From: Azadirachta indica
Lineage: Eukaryota; Streptophyta; Magnoliopsida; Sapindales; Meliaceae
Direction: 5' to 3'
NCBI GenBank assembly: GCA_022749755.1
Contig: CM040440.1
Coordinates: 8,233,269-8,297,268 of the forward strand
DNA length: 64,000 bases
Shown: piece after piece, positions 1-11,864 of the stretch
Numbering within the stretch: the first letter of the stretch is position 1
Layout of the letters: every line of letters starts with the position of its first letter
Notes under the pieces: generated by a model
What the model was told of the DNA's origin: nothing
The model's input: the letters and a program-made list of their open reading frames with translations, nothing else
The model's database searches: none
Program-made: the position numbers and the translations under genes

Positions 1-3000
1 CCGCGGGGGAGGTAATTTCTTGTTTATTTAGGTAATAATGTAATTCACATCAAATTTGTTAAAGTTTTGATAAGTTGGAAGTAAAAAATGTAAAATATGT
101 ACATGACCAATGATTTTTCTCATTGAAAAGTTGCAGGAAGTAAAATATATAAATGGTCTATGATTTTCCTCCTTGAAAACTGGAGGAAGTAAAATATGTA
201 AAGATGTTCCCAAGAAGAATGGTTTAACTTTGCTATAAATTGTAGAACGTGCAAAATAGGTTAAATTTTGGATAGGCTGTCAGATGAGTCCAATTTCCAA
301 TGGAAATCTAATAATATGTATTCTACCTATTTTGTACCCATACAGCCTAAAATAGAAAGTCTTGGTGCTAAATCACTTACTTCTGCATAACAATAGTCTG
401 AAGCTGATTTTCTTTCTGTTGCTAAAATCATGGGATATTGAATTTTGCTAATTTGTAGCGTTCTGTTTCTTTTTCCATGGAGATATAATTTGTATGCGTA
501 GGTGGGGATTTATTTTGCAAAATCGTCAATATTGTTTTATTTCTTTTTGTTGGGACTATTTTCATATTTTAATGGGTTTTTTAACAATTATAGATTTCTT
601 AAAATTTTCTTACATTGACACATTTAAGTTCTAATTGTAGGTTAGTGGTGACATGATAGTGTCGGATAAATGATGAGTGTTGCAGTTGGCAAATGATGAG
701 CCGAACCTTTTTTCTACGATTGACTTGAAAGATGACATTTAGATAAATTTGGAATCTGTGATCTGTTGCATTCTGTCATGTTAATTAATTTATGTTTCAT
801 TTGAAAATGCTTTAGCATTGGCATTGGTTTCTAAACGTGCTTTTAGTCAGGTTATGACCGAGATTTATCCCAAACATGACATTTCATTTTTGTTTTTCTT
901 CTCAGCAATTGTTGATGCAAACATCACTTATAATGCTAAAACGGGAATGAGACTGCAGAGGTGAGGCTTTTTGTTTGCCCCTTCTGATTGTAGTATCATA
1001 ATTTCCATTGCCAATGAGACGGGAGAGAGTGATAGAAGGGATAGGGTTGGAATTTCTGCTGGTGCGTTTTCTGCACCAAAGAGATGCCATGGGCTTAAGA
1101 TTTATTTATTTTCTACCTTACGTAGAGCTTATTATGCAAAATTAAGTGCTGGGACAAATAATGTGTCAGTAAGCGACTAGGAAAGCAGTCCATGCATTCA
1201 TTTTTTTTATATATTAATTTTTCCATTTGAAGCAAGTTTCCAGTTGGTCATTCTATAACTTTGCATAATGTATAACCACAAAAAGGTTCCCTTTTTTTCC
1301 AGCTTTAAGAGAGCGACTAGCATTTCAAGTTTTCTGAAGTCCAGCTCTAGCAGATGATGCTAGTTTTGAGAATGAGGCTTGCTAGTCACATGATACAACT
1401 CTGGGATGAAGCTTCTGCTTGCACTCTTATGTCTTTGGTAGTTCCGCTAAATCCGTTTTCTGTCATAGGTCAGTATCAGTTGTTTACTGGTCTCCTCAGG
1501 CATTAGAGTCGGATGGAAGAGAATAGTAAGCGCATATACTGAATCTAGAAGTATCTTCTATTCGATGCAGGCGGATGACTCTGGTGGTGATATGCCCTTG
1601 AAAGCAAATACTGCTTGTACAAAGTTTACCAGGATTAGTACTAATGGAACTCACAGCATTGTTTTGTGTGAACCAATTACTGGCCAAACTCATCAAGTAA
1701 GATAATTTACAAGTTAAATATGCCGTCGTATTTAACTAATTCATAAATCATAACAATACTACTTCCATTGGAGGTACAACAATGTTTCTTGGCTGGACTT
1801 TGCTGCCTCTTATAAGTTGTTTTTGTTCTGCAATGAAAACATACTGCATTTCACTATACATTATTACATTATCTAATAAAAGAATGCCACGTACAAAGTT
1901 TATTAGGACGTATATTTATGACGTGGCACTCTCATCCCATCCTACGCTTTCTCCCATATTTAGTTGCGAAAGAGAAAGTGATTGAATTTATTAGGTTGAG
2001 GTAAATGCATATTTTTCTGACATCAAAATCTCTCTCTCTTGTAGATACGTGTGCATTCGCAATATGCAGACCATGCAATAGCCGATGACATGCTTAATTT
2101 CTCTGAACATGATACTGAGCCTTCTACTGAAGGAAGGAATGCTGGCGGCCTACTCACGTCACTCTCTAAACGTTCAGTAGTCGTGAAAATTGTTCCGACA
2201 AAAATGAGAACTCTATTGAAGATTTCAGCATTGATCTCATGTGTACAAATTGTCTGAATTTGGCTTCAAAAGGATAAGAGACTTAACTTGTAACTTTATT
2301 ATTAATCCGCTAGTAGAGATTAAAGGAAACCAACAAGGAACAGAGCATTACTTGGCAGGATGTTCCCCTGGATGAAAAAGTTTGTTACTGAGTAGTAGTG
2401 TGCTTTCATTTTTTCCTGTTTTGATCTTCCACAAAATGAAAGAATTTGTTCATCTTGGATAATAACAATATCTAAGGTCTTTGAAATGCATATGAATCTA
2501 TGTCTAGTTTCTGGAAATTTGTCAAAGTTACAAGAAACCTAAACCAATGTGAGCTAGACACAGAGCACATGTTTAGTTTTACCCGTTGAACGTACGTTGT
2601 TAAGCATATCCACTGTTTTAATACAGTAACCTATTATCTGCGGCAGTTTTATTTGGGTCGACAGTGAAGTCTGACAGTTCATTCTGTTTTACTATTGACA
2701 ATACATATCCAAATCTAGCCAAATTTTGTCCACCACTTGGAAATTGAATATCAGTTTGATCATATTTTCAGAAGTGACATGGCCAGCTTTCTCTAGAGCT
2801 TTCTTTATTGACTATCAATTGGGCCACGTGAATATGATATGATTTCTTTAATTAATGTGTTATATAGTTAATTCTTGACCTGGTACAGGTATTTTGAGCC
2901 TCCTCTTCACCATGGCTTTTGTAAACTGCAGATACGAAGGGCATGAAGAGGGGTTATGGCTACATGGTGTTCGTTACTCTGGCCTCGGATGGATTTATGA

Positions 3001-3019
3001 ATGTCCTTACCCTGACTAA
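1..3019 (+). pseudogene. RNA pseudouridine synthase (RluA/RPUSD-type) pseudogene, left copy
   Basis: Plant organellar or nuclear RNA pseudouridine synthases isomerise uridine in RNA. Several exons are readable in order. Bases 1-12 match the end of the exon seen whole at 38873-38938. Bases about 903-960 give IVDANITYNAKTGMRLQR. Bases about 1567-1696 end in CEPITGQTHQ before a GTAAG donor. From about 2045 a reading of IRVHSQYADHAIADDML continues the GRTHQIRVH-type active-region motif, here with Q for R. Bases 2932-3019 give YEGHEEGLWLHGVRYSGLGW and then YECPYPD followed by TAA. No continuous reading frame joins these exons, long stretches between them have no coding sense, and the 5' part lies outside the window, so I call it a pseudogene. 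The segment 2440-3090 recurs at 36560-37170 and 55525-56140. Family assignment is firm; which plant paralogue is not. Confidence 0.7.
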
Positions 3020-3160
3020 GGGCACTTAACTGATAATTATATTTTCTTTTATGAATATCCTCTCTCAGGGGTCAAGAAATTTTTTTGTTCATGTTGATGC
3101 CGAAAATTCGTCTATTTCGACTTCAAACAACAAAAATCTTGTCTTCAGAACTGGGGGTCG

Positions 3161-4411
3161 TTGACACTTGCCTGCAAAACAATCACAGTCAGAGAGACAG
3201 CCGGCTTACCCGGCGTATGCACTCCGATGCTTAAGTCAGACGATTTGCTTAAGAGGAGAAGGAAAAATTTTAGCAGCGCTTTCTCTAGGATTCAGTGTAC
3301 GTACCTTCCCTTCTCGACGCCGGGATTTTATAGATACGAGGAACAACTGTCTCCGGCTATTTTTCCGGCCACGTCTAATGTTCCCCCCATGATTGCAAGC
3401 CGGGAAGACGACCGGTAAGTGGGTGGAATGAGTGGCCTAAATTTTCGTTGCCCAAGTCGCGCCAGATGGGTGATATTTTATACCCGAACTGATTCTGTTA
3501 TCCTCATCGTGGGGAAAGACCATGGATTTAGCTCGGTCTCGCACGTGCCATTTAGTCTCGGAAATGATAGAACCCGACCACATGCCATCAGACGGTCTGG
3601 CATTTATTATGCTCAGCGCTTTCGAACATCAGCCTCGGATTCTCACGTTAAGGCTTGTTTTGCTACTGTTTATTAGTTTTTATGCCGAGCATGGGATCGT
3701 ATCTCTTTTGGCATGAGCTTGAATATGTCGCTTCACATTCGGAACGTTGAACGGTTGCACAGCCTTTTAGGAGACGCGTCTCCTCGAGAAACGTTCGCGG
3801 TTACCTTCCACGGCCCTCTTTCAGTTATTCTAGGATTGGGCCACCTGGCACTGTCCCATTGGGCTACCCTTACTGTTACACGCAGCCAGTTGCCCTGCAC
3901 TTAAAGCCTCTGACACGGATCATCTGGGCCCTTATTTTGGACGGCTCCGATTAATCAGGCTCGGGCATAAATATGGGACTTTCCTTTCCATTTCCTACTT
4001 TTTCGGCAATATTCTCTCTCGCAGACGACTCCATTGCTGCGCATAAGGTGCTCCTTGCCTCATAAGTTTCCCTCGGTCTCGCTTGAACTCTTCTTTCGCC
4101 GGAAACTCCTTTCGATCGGTAAGCTTTTCCTCCCCTTTTCTGGCTTACTCATTCCATTTGCTGGGTTGTTCGACTGTGTTTGTCTATTTTTCTGGGTTTT
4201 GTTCTTCGTGAGATGGTGTAATTATTTTGTGAAGCATGTATGGTTGTTTTGTTTTGAGGGTGTTTCCGAAATTTAATTTATATGCTAGGGCGTAGAAAGC
4301 GTTTGTGAATCCAGGACATAGCCAGGTAGAATTCCGACTTGCTTTCTTCCCGATCTGACTTGACCTCGATCTGATATTTAGGCCTTCCTTTTAGTAACTC
4401 CGGCGATTTGC
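3161..4411 (+). promoter_or_regulatory. 5' flank and promoter-like region of the transposon-type gene
   Basis: This 1.25 kb is visibly GC-richer than its surroundings and contains no convincing long frame. It opens with TTGACACTTGCCTGC, which recurs at about 43630 and 62600 at the head of the two other copies, where most of this region is deleted. Such a start resembles the left edge of an LTR, but I find no matching copy downstream of 7061, so a complete LTR is not shown. A TATA-like ATAAATAT lies at 3967-3974 and a pyrimidine-rich tract follows it before the start codon at 4412. Confidence 0.4.
3967..3974 (+). promoter_or_regulatory. TATA-like box
   Basis: ATAAATAT within CATAAATATGGG, in the GC-richer 5' flank, about 440 bases before the first ATG of the transposon-type gene. 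Position fits a promoter with a long leader; the call rests on the motif alone. Confidence 0.3.
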
Positions 4412-7061
4412 ATGACTTTAGGTTCGATGGACCACATCAACATCTCTTCCTCCTCCTCATCTAGCGAGTCCAGTACGGACTATGAGGCTTGGAATCGGCT
4501 CCCCTCTTCTGTCAGACAAGATTATTTGATGATTTACGGCGAAATTCCCCTTAAGATAGCAACCCCCTTAACAATTTACCCTAGTTTTAGGGCTAGAACT
4601 TCCGAGCTAGGGCACGATGCCGCCGAGGCTAGGCATTCCGAGACTATTGTTATCTCTGATAGCTCTTCTCATGACGTGCAGGGGAGCATGGATCCTCAAG
4701 GAGCCAGAGATCGAGATCGGGATGTTCTCCCAGACTTGGATGATACTTTAGGTAGATTAGACTCTTCTATTGGGGATGAGGCCGTATCTGGTCACATTGT
4801 GGAGCCTAGGGACGTTGACGCACCCGGGGAGTCTTCATCTGGGGTAGGGGATGACAATGAGGTCTACGAGCATGATATCCTGGTTGCTGATTCTGAAGCA
4901 AGTGAAACCGCAGATGTCGAAAACACCCCCGACCCCGTTAGGCAATTTAGACCGTATGAGGCGGACTGGTTTGTTTCATCTGTAACCCGTGCCGACCTCA
5001 AAGCTTATAGGAAAGTATACCAGATTCCTGATGACATATATCTCAGGTTGCCCGAAGTGGATGAATTCCCGAGTGAACCCAAGGAGGGAGAGATAGCCCT
5101 TCACGAAGAGCTTTTCCACTTCGGGCTGAGGTTGCCTGTTCAGGAATACTTCGCCCGCCTTTTTAACTTCTTCGACCTTCCTCCATACCAATTAAACCTA
5201 AATGGGTGGCGGGTGATAACTGGGCTTTATGTGATCTGGGCTAGCGCGGGAAATCCCCCTCCCAGCATTGACGAAATTAGATATGCTTATATGCTGAAGA
5301 AGAACCCAAAAAATAACCCCGGGTTCTATTATCTTCAATCTCGGCCTCAGACCCCCAAAATAGTGACTGGCTCTCCGACCTGCAATAAAGACTGGAAACA
5401 TAAATGGTTTTTCGTGGGGGGAAATTGGGGTCAGTCTTTAGAACGTGTGGGAACGAGTGGCCATGTGCCCACCTCTTTTAACCGTGAAGGTAATTTCGAT
5501 CTATGCTTTGGTTTTTATTTTGTTGTTTCTTTCCCTTTCGATTTTCAATTTCTGATTGTATTTTCTTCCGATCTGACCATTGATGTGTCTTGTCGACAGT
5601 TGATTTGTGGGGAAAGCCTCCTACGCTCGCCCAAGTGGCCTCGGAAAGAATTTTTGCCGGCAGAGCTGCCGCTAGTGATCAGAGGAATCTTCTCTCCCCC
5701 GATTCCTTGGTGGGCTCAGGCTTAGTTGCGACCGCTCCAACTCGGCGAGAACTTCACAAGGCAAGAAGGGAAGCGAAAACCGGGAAAAGTGAGTATTTAG
5801 ATCCTGACCTTGATTTCGTGCCTATCGACTTCGGAATTATTTCACTTTTCCTCTGTGCAGAAACGATGGCTTCGAAACAATCGATGAGAGGGTCTGCTGC
5901 GGGAAAAAGCGCCTCAAGCAACCTTCAAACGTTGCTTGAGAAATCGAAACAAGGGAAGGTGAAAATGGGCTCGGGTGCTGGTCAGGCTTTCAAAAATCTC
6001 CCAGCCAAGCAGATCAAGAGGGCCTCTCCAATGCCTGGCTCGAAGGACAATGGGAAGATCTTGGCGGCGGCCGCAGAGAAAGGGCTTCAAATCCTTCAGA
6101 AGCGGCCAGCAGATTGGTTGGAAAATGATGCTGAGTCGATTGATTCAGAGTCATTGAAGCGGCAAAACCGCACAGTCGCAAGCTCGGACGAGAGGTCTCT
6201 AAAGGGGCCGATCGAGTTGTTTCTTGAGGACCTGCCCGAGAGTAAGCGAGATGGTTATGCCCATTTAGTCCCGATCATTAACAGCCTCGGCAAATTCATC
6301 TCCCGTGAGGTCCACGAAGATTTCAAAAAGAAGCCAGCGAATGAAGCGCTAGAGCTCATGCATAAGTTGGCTTGTCTGGTTTAGTTCTCATTCTTCTGCT
6401 CCTCTCTTTTCATATTTACTGAGATCTCCGTCACTGAAGCAATTTTCCTTCTTGGCAGATCATTCATGTTCTGACCCTTCACGTGGAAACGGCCAAAGGG
6501 AATTCTTCAGCAGTTGCCTCGACTCGGGAGACGATCTCGAAGCTCAAAGCAGACAATGAAGAGCTGCGGAATAGAGCCAAGGAAGTCGAGAAGAAGTCGG
6601 AGCACTCTGAAGCCCAGCTATCCGAAGAGAGGAAGAAATGGGGTTTAGAGCGTTCCCAGCTTGAGTCTTCAATTTCTGAGTTGGCCGCACGTAAAGCTGA
6701 GGTGGAGAGCGAGTTGGCCACTGTGGATGAGCGTATTCAGAAGGCCAAGGACGATGGGGTCGATGAAGGTGTGGACACTGTCTACAAGATCATCCACTTC
6801 ACAGACCCTAGCTATAGCATCTCTTATATTTACGATGCTCTAGGTCGTGATCCTCCTGAGGTTAACACTCCAGAGGCCAGGTCTTCTGAGGCAGAGGCCA
6901 CTGCGGAAGAAGTTCCTGAGGCTGGTGGTCAGGGGACCATTCCATCAAGCGTTGACCCGCAGCGTCCTAGTCTACCCGTGTCCGAGGCGGCTCAGAATCC
7001 TTCCGGTGTTGAAGCTGCTGGCCAGCCTACTTTTGGAACTGTTATGTCAGCGAATAAATGA
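4412..7061 (+). CDS. Transposon-type protein (putative gypsy-type transposon N-domain plus coiled coil), four exons, intact
   Basis: My model joins exons 4412-5489, 5600-5788, 5861-6378 and 6459-7061. All introns are GT-AG, phases match, and the product is 795 residues. Residues 1-170 are acidic and Ser-rich. About residues 220-345 match the helical domain of plant 'putative gypsy type transposon' proteins (Transposase_28, PF04195 by memory): EYFARLFNFFDLPPYQLN, a GWRVITGLYVIWA stretch, PGFYYLQSR and KDWKHKWFFVGG. The middle is basic and low-complexity. The last exon is a heptad-rich coiled coil (ETISKLKADNEELRNR, LESSISELAARKAE) followed by a Pro/Glu/Ala-rich tail ending in MSANK. The second intron is 72 bases and open, so retention would keep frame. 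Start could be the next Met, five codons on. The function of this family is unknown; I see no transposase, RT or nuclease motif. Two damaged, split copies lie at 41351/43627 and 60315/62596. Confidence 0.7.
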
Positions 7062-7315
7062 TAATACTTTTGTAACAAGAAGTCATATTTTTGAACCTGT
7101 ATAATTCATGCGATGTAATTTTTTGTCTGCAATGAAGAATCTATAATTTCCTTCTATGCTGGTCTTTGTATTTAAATTTTCTTCCTTCTGAGCATGATTG
7201 ATTAACAGAATTCCTAATTGGTATCTTTCGAGGCGCAGAAATTTCTAACTCTGAAAATTTTCAAAATATGAAAATCCTCTTAACGTTTACGCGTGCGAGA
7301 ATATCTGACCTGATT
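7062..7315 (+). other. 3' flank of the transposon-type gene
   Basis: Non-coding. It is recognisably the same flank that follows the C-terminal pieces at 41765 and 60729 (shared CGAGGCGCAGAAATTTCTAA and GAAAATCCTCTTAAC), with small deletions here. Confidence 0.55.
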
Positions 7316-7520
7316 GCGAAACCTTGGTCGCAAGGTCGACAATCGACTTTAAAGGGGGCGATTGAGCTGTTTCCCGAGACCTGCCCGAGAATAAGCGAGG
7401 GATTATGCTCATTTGATCCCGACCACGAGCGACCTCGAGGCATTCATCTCAGCTGCGATCGACGAAGCCATTAAAAATAGTTTAAAAAATAAGCCAACGG
7501 AGGAAGCGTCAGACCTCTTC
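7316..7520 (+). pseudogene. Extra fragment of transposon-type gene exon 3
   Basis: The stretch reads like 6170-6375 of the intact gene: an AAAGGGG, GATTGAGCTGTTTCC, GACCTGCCCGAG sequence and a closing GCGGGCTTGTC that matches the exon 3 end. Frame is disrupted. At about 7521 it switches without spacer to HSP60 intron sequence, so this is a breakpoint between two unrelated genes. The same exon survives in the unit 1 copy at about 45640-45840. Confidence 0.55.
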
Positions 7521-9067
7521 CCTAAGCGGGCTTGTCAACAAATATTGTCTTATATATCAATTAGTTATGGTAGATTCTTTATTTGGATCTAGGTTTATAT
7601 CGTCATAGCTATGGTAAATAGAGAAGATAATAACGCGATCTTGCATGTCTTTGCCGGTTTCACAGGAGGCCAGGTTAGTTAATTTGGTAAATTCGCACCT
7701 TACTAATGTAATATATATGCTAACTGTTTAGTTAACTTTAGGTTGTAAGTCAGATATGAGTTATATACCGTCAATGCTTGGGTCTTGAAGAGAGGTGAGA
7801 TATTTAATGATACATGGTACTATAAATATGCAATGACATCTTTGTTGAAATATAAGTTTATTATCCATTTTCATTCACCATTACAGGTTAGAATAACAGG
7901 CCGTAAGATGACTGTCATTGGTGGCTCTGATAGCCAGGACGATATTGAATAAAGATGTCAAAAGGTAGGTTTGGTTATTTAATTTTCAACGAATTTTCAA
8001 ACTTATTTGCTATTGTGTTTAATAATTAATTATTTGACACGTGTCCTTTATTTGTTGTTACAGTTGCTAACCACAATCAAACGTAGCAAATCAATTTTTC
8101 AAATGAAGTTATTGCAAGCGAGGCTCACAGAACTTTCTCGTGGTGCAGCTATTTACAAGGCATAATTGCTTGGAATAGATTAATTGTTTACGGTCCTACA
8201 ACAGCTGTTATATTTTGATGAGGCTGTTTGATGTCAGGCTGGGGTCGTACGAACTGTAGAAGAATCGCTCAAGAATTATTTAAGTCTTTAATTCTGCACT
8301 AGCTGTCAGTGCTGCAACTAAACAAGGAATTATACATGGGATTTATTAATCAAGATAACCATTTTATTTTTAGGATTCTGTTTGGTTCATTTTGTTGAAT
8401 TGCATTTTTGAACTATTGATTGAAAGCGGTGGGCTTGCACTTGTACATGCCTCCCAAGGAATTGGACAAATTGCAAGCTGAAAACTCTGATCAAAAGTAT
8501 GCTGTTCAGCTTTTTCGGCATGTCCTCAAGGTGTGTGTGTCTGTAGACGCATTTTTTTGGTCTTTTAATTTCCAATTTAGGAGAGAGAGTTTACCAACAA
8601 TTGGCGCTTGTATATATTTTTAGATGACTGTGTACTCAATTGCTTCCACAGCCGAATTTAATGGGTTAGCTGTTGTTGAAAAGATATTAGAGCAAGAAAA
8701 TATTAATTTTGGATATAATCCAGCTACAGGTAAGTTTGTTTCTTAAATGAAAAAAAATAAGAAACAAAATTGGAGCAATTTTTTGATTTTCTATGTTTCA
8801 TCTAATAATTAAAAATTGATGCTTGTATAAGGTGAATATGTGCATATGATAATCAAGAAATATGGATCCATATCAATTGGTATCTACGGAGTTGTAGAGT
8901 CTCATAAGCTAACTTGTTCTAGCCTCTTAATAAGTCTTTATTGTATGTTTTTAGCATTAAGTAGAATAATCTAACTAGTATTGTTATATATGCGTGATTT
9001 GTGTAGGAGCTTTTCCTATGAAATGTGGAGTTGGTCGCTAGAACTCTTGAGAAGCTCTGACGATTGA
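7521..9067 (+). pseudogene. HSP60: HSP60-like chaperonin pseudogene, copy A (3' half only)
   Basis: This is the 3' half of a gene resembling the plant mitochondrial 60-kDa chaperonin. Exons recognisable in order: about 7597-7673 (REDNNAILHVF, FTGGQ), 7737-7793, 7885-7963 (KMTVIGGSDSQDDIE), 8064-8161, 8428-8530, 8624-8730 (TVYSIAST, VVEKILEQEN) and the last exon ending at a TGA at 9067. Breaks: TGT to TGA after SMLGS, a TAA after DDIE, and one extra C in the CATGCCTCCCAAGG exon that shifts frame. The 5' half is absent because the block starts at the transposon-gene breakpoint. Closest to copies B and D. It cannot make a chaperonin. Confidence 0.8.
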
Positions 9068-9540
9068 ATTTGAACGAACACAGAGGCAAGCGAGCTCACT
9101 ATGGGTTTTATGAATGAATGGCATGTATATGTGGAGACTAATTTATGTTGTTGGCATATCTAAAAATTTTGTTGCGTTAAATTATAATGATTAAACATAT
9201 TACTTAGCGGATCAATTTTAGATTTTCTTTCTTCAAATGAGTATGTTAACATCTTCTAATTTGTTATGAAAATTAATTAAATGTATTAATTCGTCACAAT
9301 CATCTATTGCAATGAGATAAATATGCATAATCAATTAACTATATTTCAATATTCGTGTAAAGTTTTCTATTTTATGTGAGATACATTAAAAGGGTGATTT
9401 TTGGCCTATCAAATTTTATCATCTTGGGAAGCGAAGTTTCTTATTCCACTAAAACTGCAAACATCCACTAATTTAGACACAAAATAGCAAATCTTGAAAT
9501 TATTAAAAATATTAATAATGGATAAGACAAGTTTCACAAG
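9068..9540. other. HSP60 3' flank, no gene
   Basis: AT-rich. The part at 9100-9340 matches the 3' flank of the other HSP60 copies (GGCATGTATATGTGGAGACTAATTTATG, and a block around 9260-9340 that recurs near 35510-35570 and 43550-43610). Nothing else recognised. Confidence 0.5.
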
Positions 9541-9778
9541 CAGCATACTATTCTAAATCGAGCCGTGGAAGCAAAATTGAGTACCCAGGCAGGCATCTAC
9601 AAATATATACAAGCTCCAATTGTAAGTAAACTCTGTTTCATAACTTGGAAAATTAAAAAGCAAAAAAAATGCGTCAACACCCACCTTGAGGACATGCCGA
9701 AATAGCTGAACACCATACTTTTTTCAATACTTTCCTGGCTGCCAGAGCCACCTATGACAGCTGTCTTACAACTAATAT
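9541..9778 (-). pseudogene. HSP60: HSP60-like exon fragments fused downstream of a truncated Ran GTPase
   Basis: Read on the minus strand, after the Ran breakpoint the sequence becomes AVIGGSGSQESIEK, the HSP60 exon that reads MAVIGGSGSREDIEK in copy B. It then jumps within the A-rich GAAAAAAG directly to VQLFRHVLKV, which belongs to a later HSP60 exon, so the two exons between are deleted. Further on comes the HSP60 intron with its TTGGAGCTTGTATATATTTGTAG acceptor region and a decayed next exon. The joined frame stays open for some way and continues from the intron before the last Ran exon. Confidence 0.75.
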
Positions 9779-10574
9779 CCATCCCTAAGACCGCCAAACT
9801 TCTCTTGCCCAGCAGTATCCCAGCAATAGAACAGAATTTTGCCACAGTTAGTGAAGAAGTCCAAGGGATGAACTTCGACACCGATGGTAGCTGCATGTAA
9901 TCAAAAAAGTGTAAAGAAGGGAAATCTTGAAATAATTTCCACTACCTGACTAAGAAAAGAACATGTGGAAAAAAAGCACAAGCCATTGAAAACTCACGTT
10001 CGTATTTTTTCTCAAACTCGCCAGTAAGATGCCTTTCCACGAAGGTAGTTTTCCCTGCATTAACTCATAGTTATAAATACAACAAACAGAAACTTTGCAA
10101 ACCAGTCTAAACCTGACTCAAATTTAATCACCGTATAAAAAAAAAAAAACGCAAATTTCAACTAAAGAAATAAACAGCAGAGAATCGTTAGACCTCAGAC
10201 GACTGATTCTACTCAACCAAACACGCTAAACGCAATCCCTAAATTTTAAATCCATAGAGGCGTTCAAGACAAATGTTACTACTTTGTATTCTCAGGCTTT
10301 AGACTGCATTTATAAAACACGTCATTCCTGATTTTTCTCCTCTATTAACAAAAATAAAACACGAAATCGAAAATTTCCAGTTCCGCCATCGCCGACGATT
10401 ACAAGGTTGAAACTTGGATAATCGACAGTCTGCTGATTCGGTAGAGCCTGAAACACAAAACATAACCAGAAAAATGATCAACATACATCACGATGCAGAT
10501 CAAGAAATCAAGAATCAAACGATAATGAGAACCGAAGGCAAAAAAAATGAGAGAGAGACATCGAATCTTACCAT
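9779..10574 (-). pseudogene. RAN: Ran small GTPase, 3'-truncated
   Basis: Ran drives nucleocytoplasmic transport and spindle assembly by GTP cycling. Minus-strand exons: ATG alone at 10574-10572 followed by GTAAG; 10447-10378 ([13 protein letters not shown], then [10 protein letters not shown], the P-loop start); 10054-9998 (GKTTFVERHLTGEFEKKYE, completing GDGGTGKT); 9890-9779 ([12 protein letters not shown], then the switch [17 protein letters not shown]). Phases agree across junctions. Breakage: the donor after GGAACTG reads GA instead of GT, and the gene stops after GGLRDG, so the NKxD and SAK guanine-binding motifs and the acidic tail are lost and replaced by HSP60 sequence. K to E and P-adjacent changes are minor. 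A TATA box lies upstream. Identity as plant Ran is very clear from the N-terminus. Confidence 0.88.
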
Positions 10575-10635
10575 CACTTGATTTGAAGGGTTCGGAATTT
10601 GAATTTGATTCAGAGTGCGCTTAATCGAGCCGGTG

Positions 10636-10643
10636 TTTATATA
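10636..10643 (-). promoter_or_regulatory. TATA box of the Ran pseudogene
   Basis: TATATAAA on the minus strand, about 62 bases upstream of the Ran ATG. A retained promoter would allow the chimeric Ran-HSP60 transcript to be made. Confidence 0.5.
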
Positions 10644-11313
10644 TGAGGTTTAAGGAGACGCTAATCGTTTCGAGATTTGATCTACTGCGATAGATTACAG
10701 GGGATTGACCAATCTCCGCGTTTGATAATTGTCAGTCTTTGTCGAGATTTTATATATGATGATTGGTGTCGGTCGGTGAAATGGGTGTTACGTGTTGTAA
10801 GGGATCCTGGCCCAGCTGCTTTTCACTTCTTAGTGAGCTTTAAGGTGACGCGACTCGCTCCACCGTCTGATTTTGTCTCAGCGTGAATTTTAGGTGTGGG
10901 CTTGGGTCGCATATCTGCTTTGAATTCGGCGTACGGGTTTGATGGACGGAAGCTTGACTTGAGGTGACCTGATCATTGCCGTTCACATTAATGGGCTAAA
11001 TTTAGGTTTAATCCTTTGTGTTTGAATGAATCTATACGCGCCCCACTTATTCCTGATTGCACCTACTTGTGCCTTATTCACAAAGGGGCGCGACCGGGTT
11101 TTGTCTGCTGAATTTCAAGTCTCGCAAAATATTGTTAATTATAAAAGAAACAAACCAAAGAGTACTTGTGTACAAATTTGAGTAAAAGGTTTTCATTTTA
11201 GAAACAGCGCACACAGACGAGAAAAAGCCGTGGATAACGATTACTTTTTATTTATTTTTTTCCTTTGATTTGGCTACAATACATTACATAAACCACTTGA
11301 TAAAATCAGACTG

Positions 11314-11320
<7 letters not shown>

Positions 11321-11346
<26 letters not shown>
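11321..11346. repeat. (TA)n microsatellite
   Basis: Thirteen uninterrupted TA units. Confidence 0.9.
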
Positions 11347-11470
11347 CTACATCCTGACATAAATTTAGTATACTCTTATTTTGTTGATAAAATTATGCTA
11401 AACTCACACAAGAAAAAAGTTCATTTTCATTGAAACAAAAGATTTCTTAGTATAACAAAAGCATATATAA

Positions 11471-11500
11471 ATATATATATATAGAGAGAGAGAGAGAGAG
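11471..11500. repeat. (TA)n(GA)n compound microsatellite
   Basis: A TA run passes directly into nine AG units. Confidence 0.9.
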
Positions 11501-11864
11501 TATATAAAATAAAATCCTCCATTTTTCAGAATGTTTTCTGCACAAACACAAGAAGGAAAATATTAATAATCATCAAGGGAAGCGGGGGAATAGATTTTTT
11601 AAATTTTAATTCGGTAATTGGGTTAATAACGTTTGGGTCCCGGAATGTTTTAAAATTTTGTAAATAAGAAAATAATAATCCTTGTCGATGTTATCTGAAA
11701 TGTTATCTCAAATTTTTCATCATATCACTCATAACCTAAAGTGATAAGCAATTTTAAAAATTATAAAAATTCATCATGCAGAATAAAAAATTTGATATAA
11801 CATTTGAAGCATATATATATATATATGTATATATATAGAAATTAGCAACACTATTCTTTTACTA

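Larger units (their letters stand above)
10650..11864. other. Intergenic DNA with microsatellites
   Basis: No gene recognised. The part at 10650-11110 is GC-richer and probably the old 5' flank of Ran. Holds a (TA)13 run at 11321-11346, (TA)n followed by (GA)9 at 11471-11500, and another TA run at about 11812-11838. Confidence 0.5.
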
